This document shows positions 48,844 through 57,897 of a stretch of 64,000 nucleotides of DNA, one piece after another (the first letter of the stretch is position 1; each line of letters opens with the position of its first letter). The notes beneath the pieces are model-generated. The model made no database searches. It was not told where the DNA came from and was given only the letters and a program-made list of their open reading frames with translations. This stretch comes from Archangium gephyra (GTDB lineage Bacteria; Myxococcota; Myxococcia; Myxococcales; Myxococcaceae): positions 1 to 64,000 of the forward strand of contig QFQP01000037.1 of NCBI GenBank assembly GCA_003243425.1, written 5' to 3'. The position numbers and the translations under genes are program-made.

Positions 48844-50093
48844 AGCGCGTCGTCATCACCGGCATCGGTCTGGTCACGCCCCTGGGTTCGGGCGCTGAGT
48901 TCGTGTGGAAGCAGCTGCTCGCGGGCAAGAGCGGCATTCGCCCCATCACGGGCTTCGACACCAGCGACCTCGGCACGAAGATCGCGGGCCAGGTTCCGCA
49001 CGGCAAAGGCGAAGGCGAGCTCGACCTCGAGGCGCTGTTCGACGTTCAGGAGCGCCGCCGCCTCGAGCCGTTCCTCCACTACGCCATCGCCGCCGCCACC
49101 GAGGCCGTGAAGGACGCGGGCTGGGAAAAGCCGAGCGACGAAGCGTGTGACCGCACCGGCGTGCTCATCGGCTCGGGGGTCGGTGGGCTCGAGCGCATCG
49201 CCGAGGCGTCGTTGACGCTGCACGAGAAGGGGCCGCGCCGCATCTCGCCCTTCTTCATTCCCATGGCGCTCATCAACGAGTCTGCCGGGCTGGTGTCGAT
49301 GAAGTACGGCTTCCGCGGCCCGTGCCACTCGGTGGTGACCGCGTGCGCGACGGGCGCGAACGCGATCGGTGATGCGACCCGCCTGATTCAGTACGGCGAC
49401 GCCGACGTGATGGTGGCTGGCGGCACCGAGAAGGCCACGGGCCGGCTGTGCATCGCGGGCTTCGCGGCCATGCGTGCGTTGTCGACCGAATACAACGAGC
49501 GCCCCACCGAGGCCTCGCGCCCGTGGGACAAGGCGCGTGACGGCTTCGTGCTCGGTGAAGGCGCCGGCGTGGTGGTGCTCGAAGAGCGTGAGCACGCGCT
49601 CAAGCGCGGCGCGAAGATCTACGCCGAGGTCACCGGCTACGGCATCACCGGCGACGCGTACCACTTGAGCGCGCCGGAGCCCGAGGGCAAGGGTGCGTTG
49701 CGCGCGATGCGCATGGCGCTGGGTCACGCCAGGCTCGACGCCTCGCAGCTCGACTACGTCAACGCCCACGCCACCTCGACGCCGGTCGGAGACCCCGTCG
49801 AGCTCAAGGCGTTGCGTACGTTGTTCGGCTCGAGCCCGCGCAGCGCGTCGATTTCGTCGACCAAGTCGGCCACCGGTCACCTGCTCGGCGCCGCCGGCGC
49901 GGCCGAAGCCATCTTCACGGCGCTGGCCTTGAGAGATCAGGTCGCCCCCGCGACGTTGAACCTCCACGACCCGGAAGACGTGGAGCTCGACCTCGTGCCG
50001 CTCACCGCGAAGAAGCGTGAAATCAAGCACGCGCTGTCGAACTCGTTCGGCTTCGGCGGCACGAACGCGGCGCTGGTGCTGAGCCGCGCGTAA
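48840..50093 (+). CDS. fabF: Beta-ketoacyl-ACP synthase II
   Basis: A 417-residue condensing enzyme extending acyl-ACP by two carbons from malonyl-ACP. The active-site Cys is in VVTACATGANAIGD (about residue 169), and the two His are in NAHATSTPVGD and KSATGHLLGAAG. Starts RVVITGIGLVTPLGSG, ends SFGFGGTNAALVL. Full length. Rather than sitting with acpP or fabG, it follows an HxlR regulator, which suggests a dedicated membrane-lipid or secondary-metabolite response to a signal. RBS AAGGAGAG precedes it. Confidence 0.93.
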   Translation: MKRVVITGIGLVTPLGSGAEFVWKQLLAGKSGIRPITGFDTSDLGTKIAGQVPHGKGEGELDLEALFDVQERRRLEPFLHYAIAAATEAVKDAGWEKPSDEACDRTGVLIGSGVGGLERIAEASLTLHEKGPRRISPFFIPMALINESAGLVSMKYGFRGPCHSVVTACATGANAIGDATRLIQYGDADVMVAGGTEKATGRLCIAGFAAMRALSTEYNERPTEASRPWDKARDGFVLGEGAGVVVLEEREHALKRGAKIYAEVTGYGITGDAYHLSAPEPEGKGALRAMRMALGHARLDASQLDYVNAHATSTPVGDPVELKALRTLFGSSPRSASISSTKSATGHLLGAAGAAEAIFTALALRDQVAPATLNLHDPEDVELDLVPLTAKKREIKHALSNSFGFGGTNAALVLSRA

Positions 50094-50172
50094 TTCTGCC
50101 CCCGCCGCTTCATCTGAAAGCAATGTGTGTCGATTGCGCATCGACCACGTGCACGGCTACGAGCCCGCCTCC

Positions 50173-52419
50173 ATGGGAGCTCGTTCGTTTCGATGTGCGG
50201 CGCTGATCAGCGCTGCCATCTTGTCTGCCTGCCCGGCCTCGAGACCCGAGGTCGTCTTCTTCACCGCCACGCCGTCGCAGATAGACCCCGGGCAGTCCGT
50301 TCAGCTCGCGTGGGACTCGAAGAACGCTGCCAGCTGCGGCCTCGAGCCCGGTCAGGGCACCTTCGCTCCGCGGGGCGCGACGCTGGTGTCTCCCGCCGTC
50401 ACCACCGCGTACACGCTCAACTGTGACGGCGCGCTGGCCTTCGCCACCGTCGACGTGCGCGTCGCCGCGGCGGTGACCATCGACTCGTTCACCGCGTCGA
50501 CCGCGATGACCACGCCCGACTCGCCGGTCACGCTCACGTGGAGCACCACCGGCGCGACCGCGTGCGCGCTCTCGCCCGGCGGCACCGTCGACGTGAACGG
50601 CACGCAGTCGGTGCAGCCCGCGCAGACCACCACGTACACGCTGACCTGCGGCGCGCAGACCGCGAGCGTCACCGTCACCGTGGTGCCGGCGGCCACCATC
50701 GACGCGCCGACCGACGTGGTCATCACCGCGCGTGACGGAGCGTTGAGCGTCGCGTGGCAGCAGACCAGCGGCAGCGCGAACCTCTACTTCGCGGAAGCAG
50801 CGGGCATCACGCAGAGCAACATCGAGACGCTGGCCGGCGGCATCGTGCACCGTCGGGTGACGAGCCCCTTCGTCGTCACCGGCCTCGTCAACGGCCGTAC
50901 CTATTACCTGCGGCTGTCCGCGGTCTCGGGGACCCTCGAGAGCACACTCACCGCAGAACAGAGTGGTGTGCCGGTGGGGATTCAGGGCGGGAATGACCCG
51001 TTGTTCGCCGCGCAGTGGCACCTCGCTGCGGGCGCGCTCGAAGGCGTCAACGTGGCGGCGACGTGGGCCGCCGACGTGAAGGGCCAGGGCGTGTACGCGG
51101 CCATCGTCGACGACGGCATGGACGTGAATCACGAAGACCTGCGGCCCAACGTCGCGGCGGGGCTCTCGCACGACTACACCTCGCAGCACGCCGACGAGTA
51201 CATGTGGCACGGCACCTGCGTCTCCGGCCTGCTCGGCGCGCGTGACCTCAACAACCTCGGGGTGCGTGGCGTGGCGCCGCGGGTGTCGATGATGGTCTTC
51301 GCGCTGCTCGACGACCTGACCTCGCAGAACGAGTACGACGCGATGACGCGGCAGAAGAGCATCGTGGGCGTGAGCAACAACTCGTGGGGCGACGCGTACG
51401 ACCAGACCGGTCAGCTCACGTTCGCCGACACCGAGTGGCTGCGCGGCGTGAAGGAGGGCGCGACCACCGGCCGCAACGGGCTGGGCACCGTGTACTTCTG
51501 GGCCTCGGGCAACGGAGCGGACCCGGCGGGGCTCTACGTCGACGACTCCAACTACGACTCGCAGGCGAACTCGCGGTACGTGATGGCGGTCGGTGGCATC
51601 GGCAAAGACGGTGTTCGCCCCGCGTACGCCGAGGGTGGCGCCAACGTGCTCATCGTCGCGCCGACGGAAGGTGACGACTACGTCGGCACCACGACCACCG
51701 ACGTCACCGGCACCGATGGCTACAACTCGGGCCGCGAGCAGGGTGAGCTCGCGAACCTCGACTACTCACAGACCATGAGCGGTACTTCGGGCTCGACGCC
51801 CGTCGCCGCCGGCGTGGGTGCGTTGATTCTCCAGGTGCGGCCGCAGCTCTCGTACCGCGACGTGCGGCGGGTGCTGGCGCACTCGGCGCGCAAGGCCGAC
51901 GCCAACAACATGGGGTGGGCCAACAACGGCGCCGGGCTTCACGTGAACCACGAGTACGGCTTCGGAGTGGTCGACGCCGATGCCGCCGTCGCGCTCGCGC
52001 GCACCATCACGCCCGTCGGCCCGGAGCTCACCGTGAGCGGCACCGCGGCTCCGGCGCTCGCGATTCCCGACAACAACGCCACGGGCATCAGCTCCGACAT
52101 CGCCATCAGCAACAGCAACATCAACCGCATCGAGGTCATCGAAGTGGAGGTGACGATTCCGCACGCGCGCACCGCAGACCTGGAGATCGTGCTCAGCCGC
52201 GGCGGGAATGCAGGCGCGAGCTCGACGCTGCACACCGCGCATCGCTGTGAGCGTGACCGCGGCCAGGAGGTCTGCAGCGACATCGACGCGTACGTGTTCA
52301 CCACCGTGCGCAACCTCGACGAACCCGCCGACGGCACGTGGAGGTTGACCGTTCGCGACCGCCGCTCTTCCAACACCGGCACGCTCGCGAACTGGGCGCT
52401 GCGCATCTACGGAAACTAA
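50173..52419 (+). CDS. Kexin-like subtilisin lipoprotein
   Basis: A 748-residue secreted S8 protease. Lipobox in AAILSAC, two Ig-like Cys-containing domains (residues about 25-190), a linker, then the catalytic domain with Asp near 313 (VDDGMD), His near 345 (WHGTCVSG), oxyanion Asn in ASGNGADP and Ser near 539 (SGTSGSTPVAAG). A C-terminal P (proprotein convertase) domain follows from about 620 to the end. Kexins cleave after basic residues. Start ATG 50173; 50125 would add a non-signal tail. Confidence 0.88.
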   Translation: MGARSFRCAALISAAILSACPASRPEVVFFTATPSQIDPGQSVQLAWDSKNAASCGLEPGQGTFAPRGATLVSPAVTTAYTLNCDGALAFATVDVRVAAAVTIDSFTASTAMTTPDSPVTLTWSTTGATACALSPGGTVDVNGTQSVQPAQTTTYTLTCGAQTASVTVTVVPAATIDAPTDVVITARDGALSVAWQQTSGSANLYFAEAAGITQSNIETLAGGIVHRRVTSPFVVTGLVNGRTYYLRLSAVSGTLESTLTAEQSGVPVGIQGGNDPLFAAQWHLAAGALEGVNVAATWAADVKGQGVYAAIVDDGMDVNHEDLRPNVAAGLSHDYTSQHADEYMWHGTCVSGLLGARDLNNLGVRGVAPRVSMMVFALLDDLTSQNEYDAMTRQKSIVGVSNNSWGDAYDQTGQLTFADTEWLRGVKEGATTGRNGLGTVYFWASGNGADPAGLYVDDSNYDSQANSRYVMAVGGIGKDGVRPAYAEGGANVLIVAPTEGDDYVGTTTTDVTGTDGYNSGREQGELANLDYSQTMSGTSGSTPVAAGVGALILQVRPQLSYRDVRRVLAHSARKADANNMGWANNGAGLHVNHEYGFGVVDADAAVALARTITPVGPELTVSGTAAPALAIPDNNATGISSDIAISNSNINRIEVIEVEVTIPHARTADLEIVLSRGGNAGASSTLHTAHRCERDRGQEVCSDIDAYVFTTVRNLDEPADGTWRLTVRDRRSSNTGTLANWALRIYGN

Positions 52420-52425
52420 AGAGTC

Positions 52426-52815
52426 ATGAACGCACTCGTGTTGTTGGTGTTGGCGCAGTCGTTCGGTGCTCCCGTCGAGGTGTTCGATGGCGTGCGTACG
52501 CGCAAGGCGTGGGAAGACCCGCAGCTGGTGGCGGTGCGCGGCGGCGAGCAGGTCGCCCCGGAAGAAGGCGCGGTGCTGGTGCTGAAGACCGGCGTGATGG
52601 CCGTGTGGCAGGTGAAGGACGCCACCGTGTTGCGCGCCGCGAAGCCGGCGCTGTTGCCGGTGCTGCGTGACCTGCCGTCGTCGAAGTCGCGGTTGCGCGT
52701 GCCCGTGGGGCTCATCTGTGAAGGCCAGGCGGAGGAGGCGAGCTGGAAGGACGTGCTCGCGAACCGAAGGGCCGGGTGTTCACCGAACTATTGGTACGCG
52801 GCGAACAAGAAGTAG
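52426..52815 (+). CDS. Secreted hypothetical protein
   Basis: A 129-residue protein with a short signal (LVLLVLAQSFGA). The body is beta-rich with two Cys (LICEGQ, AGCSPNYW) that may pair. Starts 6 bases after the protease stop, so likely co-transcribed, perhaps an accessory or inhibitor of the protease; nothing in the sequence proves this. Confidence 0.6.
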   Translation: MNALVLLVLAQSFGAPVEVFDGVRTRKAWEDPQLVAVRGGEQVAPEEGAVLVLKTGVMAVWQVKDATVLRAAKPALLPVLRDLPSSKSRLRVPVGLICEGQAEEASWKDVLANRRAGCSPNYWYAANKK

Positions 52816-53081
52816 CTGCGTGGGGCCTTGAAGCGCGAAGGGCGGGCGTGGGCTGCGCGATGCTTGACCCGCGCTGGCCCCGCGACCTCCGACGCGATTC
52901 GCTCGAGTCGAGGTCGCGGAAGCGTCGACCTTTTTCGCCCTCGTAAGCATTCCGTACGTTGAACCCGGCGGTTTGCCTACGACGTCGAAAAAGTGAAACC
53001 GAAGCCGGGTGACACGCGCGACCGCAGTGTCGTGCCGCGGAGCCGCTCGTCGCGCCACCACGCAGCACACCGAGCGTCTCT
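52816..53081. other. Intergenic region with two inverted repeats
   Basis: No supported gene. It contains a perfect 10-bp inverted repeat, CCGCGACCTC (52880-52889) and GAGGTCGCGG (52910-52919), and CTTTTTCG (52930-52937) with CGAAAAAG (52986-52993). The GGCCCCGCGACCTC head matches the dispersed repeat, so this may be a rearranged relative. Confidence 0.5.
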
Positions 53082-53312
53082 TCAGCCGCACTTGAGAAAC
53101 GGAGCCGGCTCACACGCCCGGTAGATGATCTGCACCGCCTCGGCTTCGCTCGTCGCGTTGATCAACTCCGGAAACGCGCGCGTGAACGCCTCGACGGTCG
53201 CTTCGGCGGCGCGTTGATCATCGCCCGTCAGGCGACGACACCGCGCGTAGATGGTGGCTCCATACTTCCGGTACAGCGTCGACACATGCTCGGTCTGGGC
53301 GATTTCGGGCAC
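53082..53312 (-). CDS. Orphan sigma-region-2-like small protein
   Basis: A 76-residue protein from GTG 53312. It resembles sigma-70 region 2: TLYRKYGATIYARCRRLTGDDQRAAEATVEAFTRAF (in blocks). It ends with IIYRACEPAPFLKCG, where ECF factors continue into the -10 recognition helix (WLYRIATNxCLN). No region 4 follows in any frame. It may be a degenerate sigma factor or a small regulator that competes for core polymerase. Confidence 0.55.
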   Translation of the reverse strand: MPEIAQTEHVSTLYRKYGATIYARCRRLTGDDQRAAEATVEAFTRAFPELINATSEAEAVQIIYRACEPAPFLKCG

Positions 53313-53377
53313 AGGGTGTGTCTGACCGGAATCCCCATATTCGAGTGCAAATAACCGGAAAAAAGACCGCGTTTCAG

Positions 53378-53899
53378 ATGGTTGCAGGTCATGTGTGCCA
53401 CCATCGGCACGTGTTCCTCACGCTGCTCCTCGTGTGTGCGGTCGTCATTACGGCCGTGACGCTTCTGCTGTGGAGGATCGCTCGCGTGGCTCCCATTTCA
53501 GACCGTCCGATGCTCGAGCGCACGCGCTGGTCGCTGCGGATCCGCGCTGATCAGCCGGCGATCATCACCTGCGAACTCGAGCTGCCCACGGAGGTCTGGC
53601 GCGCACAACGACGGCTCACGTTGCTGATCAACGCCGCCGACGGCCAGACGTGGAGCAGCACCTTCGACACCCTCTCGCGCCCCGTAGGGCTCAGCGTCTC
53701 GCCCGCCCTCGACCCCACGCCGCCGGCGCCGCTGGTGTCGGTGCAGTCCCTCGCGGCGATGCAGTCCGAGGGCTCGGTGGCGACCACCATCGGCGCGCAC
53801 CTCGGCCGCTTCCACCTGCCCGCAGGCACCTACCGCGCACGCGCGAAACTCGACGCGCTCGAATCGAACGAGGTGTTGATCAGCATCACGGGCAGGTGA
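53378..53899 (+). CDS. Single-pass membrane protein
   Basis: A 173-residue protein: N-terminal membrane helix at about 12-32 (VFLTLLLVCAVVITAVTLLLW), then a beta-rich periplasmic domain. That domain contains RTRWSLRIRADQPAIITCELELP and a closing block with repeats of short hydrophobic strands. Function unknown. ATG 53378 preferred over GTG 53318, which would leave no promoter room with the divergent gene. Confidence 0.6.
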   Translation: MVAGHVCHHRHVFLTLLLVCAVVITAVTLLLWRIARVAPISDRPMLERTRWSLRIRADQPAIITCELELPTEVWRAQRRLTLLINAADGQTWSSTFDTLSRPVGLSVSPALDPTPPAPLVSVQSLAAMQSEGSVATTIGAHLGRFHLPAGTYRARAKLDALESNEVLISITGR

Positions 53900-53953
53900 A
53901 CTCGAAGTTTCCACCACAGTGCACTATTCTTCCTGCACTCAAACCCCACGGAG

Positions 53954-54268
53954 ATGCCCATGCTCGCGCTCACCCTCTCACTCGTCCTCACCGCAGCGCC
54001 CGCGGAGCTCACCATCGACGTGAAGCCGTCCGAAGTGACCGTGCTGGTCGACGGCCAGAAGCGCAGCCTCAAGAACGGCCCCATCACCGTGAGGGTGAAG
54101 CCGGGCCGTCATCACGTGAAGCTCTCGTTCAAGGGTGACACGCATCAGGAAGAGATTCCCCTCAAGGCCGGCGAGAAGAAGACCTACCAGTGGTCCTTCG
54201 AGCACTCGGGACCCAGCACGCTGCCGACCGACGAAGTCGCTCCGGGCAATGAAGTGACGCCCGAGTAG
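53954..54268 (+). CDS. PEGA-domain secreted protein
   Basis: A 104-residue exported protein with a signal peptide (LALTLSLVLTAAPA) and one PEGA domain (TIDVKPSEVTVLVDGQKRSLKNGPITVRVKPGRHHVKLS pattern in blocks). The tail is acidic. PEGA domains are common in myxobacterial envelope proteins and are thought to bind wall or proteins. Start ATG 53954. Confidence 0.75.
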   Translation: MPMLALTLSLVLTAAPAELTIDVKPSEVTVLVDGQKRSLKNGPITVRVKPGRHHVKLSFKGDTHQEEIPLKAGEKKTYQWSFEHSGPSTLPTDEVAPGNEVTPE

Positions 54269-54287
54269 CTCCCGCTATGGTGTCGGG

Positions 54288-55766
54288 GTGCCGAAGCTTC
54301 GATGGCTCCCGATGTTGCTCGCAGCGTGGGTGGCCGGCAACGCGCATGCTGAGACGAAGAAGCCGTTCGATCGCGCTGGCTGGCTGAACGACTACCGCAC
54401 GCTCAAAGCGGCGCTCGAAGCGAACTACTCGCATCTGGCGTGGTTCGGCTCACCGCAAGGTGGGGTCGACCTTCCCGCGCTCGACCGCCGCACCGAGCAG
54501 GCGTTGCGCGGAGCACGCACCGACGTCGAAGCGACGGCCGCCTTCGACGCCTTCATCGCTGCCTTCCACGACGGGCATCTGGTGCGGAGGCCCACCAGCC
54601 CGCCGCCCGTTTCACCGCTGCCTGAGCCCGCGAAACCTTCGAGCTACCCCGACGCCAACACGGCGTGCGCCGCGCTCGGGTACGTGCCCTCGACGCGGGT
54701 GAACTTCTCGCTGCCCTTCGAGAGCCTCCCTTCGTTCACGCTGATGACCGACGGTCTGTCGGAGGCCTTCCGCTCGGGCGTCGTGCGCTCCGGCGACCGC
54801 TCCATCGGCATCGTGCGGATTCCGCGTTTCCGCGCGGGCGAGTTTCCGGGCATCTGCACGCGCGCCTTCGAAGGCGCAACGTCACGCGACGGCGGTGTGC
54901 GACCCGAAGACATCTCGAACCGCGTCGACCCCGTGTGGCTCGACACGCTCGCGCAGCGGCTGCGTGCGTTCAGAAAAGAAGGCGTGTCGATGGTGCTCGT
55001 CGACCTCGGCGGCAACGGTGGAGGCAACGACCTCGGCGACTGGGCGACGCGCGCGTTCACTTCGCAGCCGCTGACGTCGGCGCCGTTGCAGGTCACCGCG
55101 GGTGACGCCGGGCTTCCGTATCTGCAGAAGGAGGTCTCGGAGCTCAGCGCCGCGCTCGCCGTCGACGGCGGTGTGAACGAGCGTGCGCGCGCCATGCTCG
55201 AAGAACAGCGCGCGGGGTTCGAAGCGCGCGTCAGCGCAGCAGGTTCACCATGCTCGATGGGCTGGGTGTGGAAGGAGCGCCGGCCCTGGGGCACGTCGTC
55301 GTGCACGCGGCTGGTCGACGCGGGGTTCTTCAGCGGTCCTCTGGGGTCGCTCGATGCAGGCGTCGTCGACGCGCGCTCCGCGTCGACGCTCTTCTGGGCG
55401 ACCATCGCCGAGCCGGTGCGCGGCGTGTGGTCGGGTGAGGTGTTCGTGCTCATCGACGGCCAGACCGCGTCGTCAGCCGAAGCCTTCACCACGTTGCTGA
55501 GCGACCACGGCATCGCGCGCACCATCGGCGTACACACGCTCGGAGCGGGCTGCGGCTTCATGAACGACGTGGCGCCGGTGGTGCTGCCGAACTCACGACT
55601 GACCTTCTCGATGCCCAACTGCGTGCGGCTCCGCAAAGACGGCAGTGACGATGTCGCCGGCGTGGCTCCGGACCTTCCGGTGCTCCCTCTGCCCGGAGAG
55701 AGCGCGCGGGCCCGGGCGATGCGCGTGCTGGAGACGATGACGAAGCGCCCGGTCAACGCGGAGTAG
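54288..55766 (+). CDS. S41 family peptidase
   Basis: A 492-residue exported protein (signal MLLAAWVAGNAHA). The tail-specific-protease fold has the catalytic Ser in VFVLIDGQTASSAEAFTTLL and the preceding VLVDLGGNGGGND; a helical N-terminal domain contains ALEANYSHLAWFG. Family members cut proteins at C-terminal tails in the envelope. Cys pairs (SPCSMGW, SSCTRLV; GAGCGFM) suggest disulphides. ATG/GTG near 54288; GTG CCG AAG is the used start. Confidence 0.8.
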   Translation: MPKLRWLPMLLAAWVAGNAHAETKKPFDRAGWLNDYRTLKAALEANYSHLAWFGSPQGGVDLPALDRRTEQALRGARTDVEATAAFDAFIAAFHDGHLVRRPTSPPPVSPLPEPAKPSSYPDANTACAALGYVPSTRVNFSLPFESLPSFTLMTDGLSEAFRSGVVRSGDRSIGIVRIPRFRAGEFPGICTRAFEGATSRDGGVRPEDISNRVDPVWLDTLAQRLRAFRKEGVSMVLVDLGGNGGGNDLGDWATRAFTSQPLTSAPLQVTAGDAGLPYLQKEVSELSAALAVDGGVNERARAMLEEQRAGFEARVSAAGSPCSMGWVWKERRPWGTSSCTRLVDAGFFSGPLGSLDAGVVDARSASTLFWATIAEPVRGVWSGEVFVLIDGQTASSAEAFTTLLSDHGIARTIGVHTLGAGCGFMNDVAPVVLPNSRLTFSMPNCVRLRKDGSDDVAGVAPDLPVLPLPGESARARAMRVLETMTKRPVNAE

Positions 55767-55779
55767 GTTTCCCGGTGCC

Positions 55780-56391
55780 ATGCCCCGCATCGTCGCCATC
55801 GCTGACACGCACGGTGAGCACGCCGAACTGAAGCTCCCCGACGGAGACATTCTCATTCACGCCGGTGACCTGACACCGCGTGGAACGTTGAAGCAGCTGG
55901 AGTCGGTGGCGAACTGGCTGCGCGCGCAGCCGCACCCGCACAAGGTGGTCATCGCCGGAAATCACGACTTCGCGCTGCAGCGTGACGCGGTGAATGCGCG
56001 CGCCCTGTTCCACGGCCTCACGTACCTCGAAGACGCTGAAGCGACGTGTGCAGGCCTGCGCATCTGGGGCTCGCCCTGGCAGCCGTGGTTTCACGACTGG
56101 GCGTTCAACCTGCGGCGTGGCGCGCCCATCGACGCGAAGTGGAAGTTGATCCCCGAAGGTGTCGACGTGCTCGTCACGCACGGTCCACCGGCGGGCTACG
56201 GCGACAAGGTCTGGAGCGGTGAACGCGTCGGCTGTGAAGACCTCACGCTGCACCTCGACCGCGTGAAGCCGAAGCTGCACTTCTTCGGACACATTCACGA
56301 AGACCGCGGCGAGTGGACGCGCGGGCCGACGCGCATCGTGAATTGCACGACGAGTGAGGCCACGTTGCCCGCCTCTGTCATCGATGTCTGA
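55780..56391 (+). CDS. Calcineurin-like metallophosphoesterase
   Basis: A 203-residue phosphoesterase. The di-metal site is in ADTHGEH, GDILIHAGDLTPRG, VVIAGNHDFALQ, VLVTHGPPAGYGD and FFGHIHED, with all expected Asp, His and Asn. Substrate may be cyclic nucleotides, phosphodiesters or phosphoproteins. Start ATG 55780, 13 bases after the S41 gene. Confidence 0.9.
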   Translation: MPRIVAIADTHGEHAELKLPDGDILIHAGDLTPRGTLKQLESVANWLRAQPHPHKVVIAGNHDFALQRDAVNARALFHGLTYLEDAEATCAGLRIWGSPWQPWFHDWAFNLRRGAPIDAKWKLIPEGVDVLVTHGPPAGYGDKVWSGERVGCEDLTLHLDRVKPKLHFFGHIHEDRGEWTRGPTRIVNCTTSEATLPASVIDV

Positions 56392-56486
56392 CTGCGACAG
56401 CGTGGTCACACTCGCGTTCGACGGCCTCGCCGTTCTTCCGAGCGCGCGCGGAGTTGGATCTGTCTTTGCACAGCCGCGCGGCCCGA

Positions 56487-57074
56487 ATGCGAACTCCCAA
56501 CGTGGTCGCAGTGCTGTCGTTGTTGTGCGCGTGTGAGCCACCCATCACCACGACGTCGGTGAGTGGAACGGTGGCGGGCGTCTCGTTCGACGGTGAGCAA
56601 ATCGAAGCGGTCACCATGCGAGACCGCGATTTTCTCGGCGGTCGCCGTGACACCGTGTGGATCGGCGCCGCGCCGCTGTGCGAGCGGTTGAAGTTCATCA
56701 ACATCATCGAGCCCAACTTCGGAACGCCGTCCTACGTGTCGACGCCCGACGGTGGCCGCGCGATGCCGGCGCTGGTGTTCGCGGTGGGCAGAGGCGCGCC
56801 CGCGTACTTCGACACCGGAGATGGCGGCGAGCGGCTGACGGGTTCGGTCGACGTGTCGCGCGTGGAGTTCGACGAGAGCGACGCCCCGAAAGGTGCGTAC
56901 GTGGCGTCGTTCGCGATCGGCGGCAATCCAGACGCGGGTTTCGAGACCATGCAGGGCACGTTCGCTCCCGCGAAGTGTGCGAACGCCGATGCGGGGTGTT
57001 CGACGAGCCCCGTGTTGCTGGTGGTGGGGGTGGTCGCACTTCTCCTGAAGAGGCGCCGGACTCCACGGGTCTGA
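56487..57074 (+). CDS. Lipoprotein with MYXO-CTERM-like tail
   Basis: A 195-residue protein. N-terminal lipobox VLSLLCAC, a domain with VWIGAAPLCERL and GDGGERLTGSVDVSRVEF, then ADAGCSTSPVLLVVGVVALLLKRRRTP-type tail: a Cys, one membrane helix, an Arg cluster. It is homologous to the following gene. Both anchors on one protein are unusual. Start ATG 56487; an upstream GTG/ATG at 56454 adds a non-signal leader. Confidence 0.7.
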   Translation: MRTPNVVAVLSLLCACEPPITTTSVSGTVAGVSFDGEQIEAVTMRDRDFLGGRRDTVWIGAAPLCERLKFINIIEPNFGTPSYVSTPDGGRAMPALVFAVGRGAPAYFDTGDGGERLTGSVDVSRVEFDESDAPKGAYVASFAIGGNPDAGFETMQGTFAPAKCANADAGCSTSPVLLVVGVVALLLKRRRTPRV

Positions 57075-57078
57075 ACAG

Positions 57079-57897
57079 ATGATGAGAGCGCTGCTGCTGG
57101 CGTTGGTGCTGAGTGGCTGCGTCGTCGAGAAGCCAGAACCGGAACCACTGACGACGGCCGTGATGGGGCTCGTGGGTCGCACGCGCTTCGACGACGTACA
57201 GAACCTCGAAGCCATGATGAACACCGAGTCGGTGGGCATCAACAACGACCGCACGGTGGTGTGGATCGGTGAAGGCCCGGTGTGCACGCGGTTGACCGGC
57301 GGTCAGCCCGGCAACGTCGAGCCCGACTTTCCGCAGTTCGCTTCTGCAGACAGTGAGAACCGTTTGAAGCTGCTGATGCTCGACCGCGACGGCGTGGCGT
57401 GGGTCGACACCGGCGAGCTTCAGCAGCGTCGCGAAGGCACGGTGACGTTCAGCGACGAGCGTGAAGAAGATGGTGTGTGGTCGGCGCGCTTCGTCGCCAG
57501 TTTCGTCATCGGCTCTCCAGACAACGTGCAGAAGTACGAAGGCTCGTTCGTGGCCTCGCAGTGCAACCACGCGCAGATTGAAAGAGGGTGCTCCACCGGC
57601 AGCGGCGTGATGGTGCTGGGTCTGTTGGCGATGCTGATCAGAGCCCCGCGTCGGTCTTCCACGCAGTCACACGCTGCTGAAGCGACTTCTTGGTCTTCGC
57701 GTCGAGCGGGCCGATCTCGATTTCGACTTCTTCCAGCGCTTCCTGTGCCGTCTCGTCGTCGCCATCGTCGAGCACCGCCAGCGTCAGATGCTCACGCGCT
57801 TCTTCGAACCTTCCCGCGCGCTGCAGCGCCACGCCCAGCAAGGTGTGGCCGTAGGCGACGAGTGGATCCATCGACACCGCGCGCGTCAGCTCGGTAA
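57079..57897 (+). CDS. Lipoprotein paralogue with antisense run-on tail
   Basis: A 272-residue frame. Residues 1-187 match the preceding protein: lipobox ALVLSGC, VWIGEGPVCTRL, GCSTGSGVMVLGLLAML then Arg. Normal family members would stop after that Arg cluster. Here no stop occurs and the frame continues 85 residues of Arg/Ser/Pro-rich sequence antisense to the convergent RDD gene, overlapping it by 260 bases. The stop may have been lost by mutation or sequence error. Confidence 0.55.
   Translation: MMRALLLALVLSGCVVEKPEPEPLTTAVMGLVGRTRFDDVQNLEAMMNTESVGINNDRTVVWIGEGPVCTRLTGGQPGNVEPDFPQFASADSENRLKLLMLDRDGVAWVDTGELQQRREGTVTFSDEREEDGVWSARFVASFVIGSPDNVQKYEGSFVASQCNHAQIERGCSTGSGVMVLGLLAMLIRAPRRSSTQSHAAEATSWSSRRAGRSRFRLLPALPVPSRRRHRRAPPASDAHALLRTFPRAAAPRPARCGRRRRVDPSTPRASAR

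Noticed and set aside
48564..50141. Open frame of 525 codons on the minus strand
   Set aside because: Mirror of fabF, whose catalytic residues are intact.
53318..53377. GTG 53318 start for the membrane protein
   Set aside because: It would leave only 5 bases between divergent genes and add a polar leader before the membrane helix.
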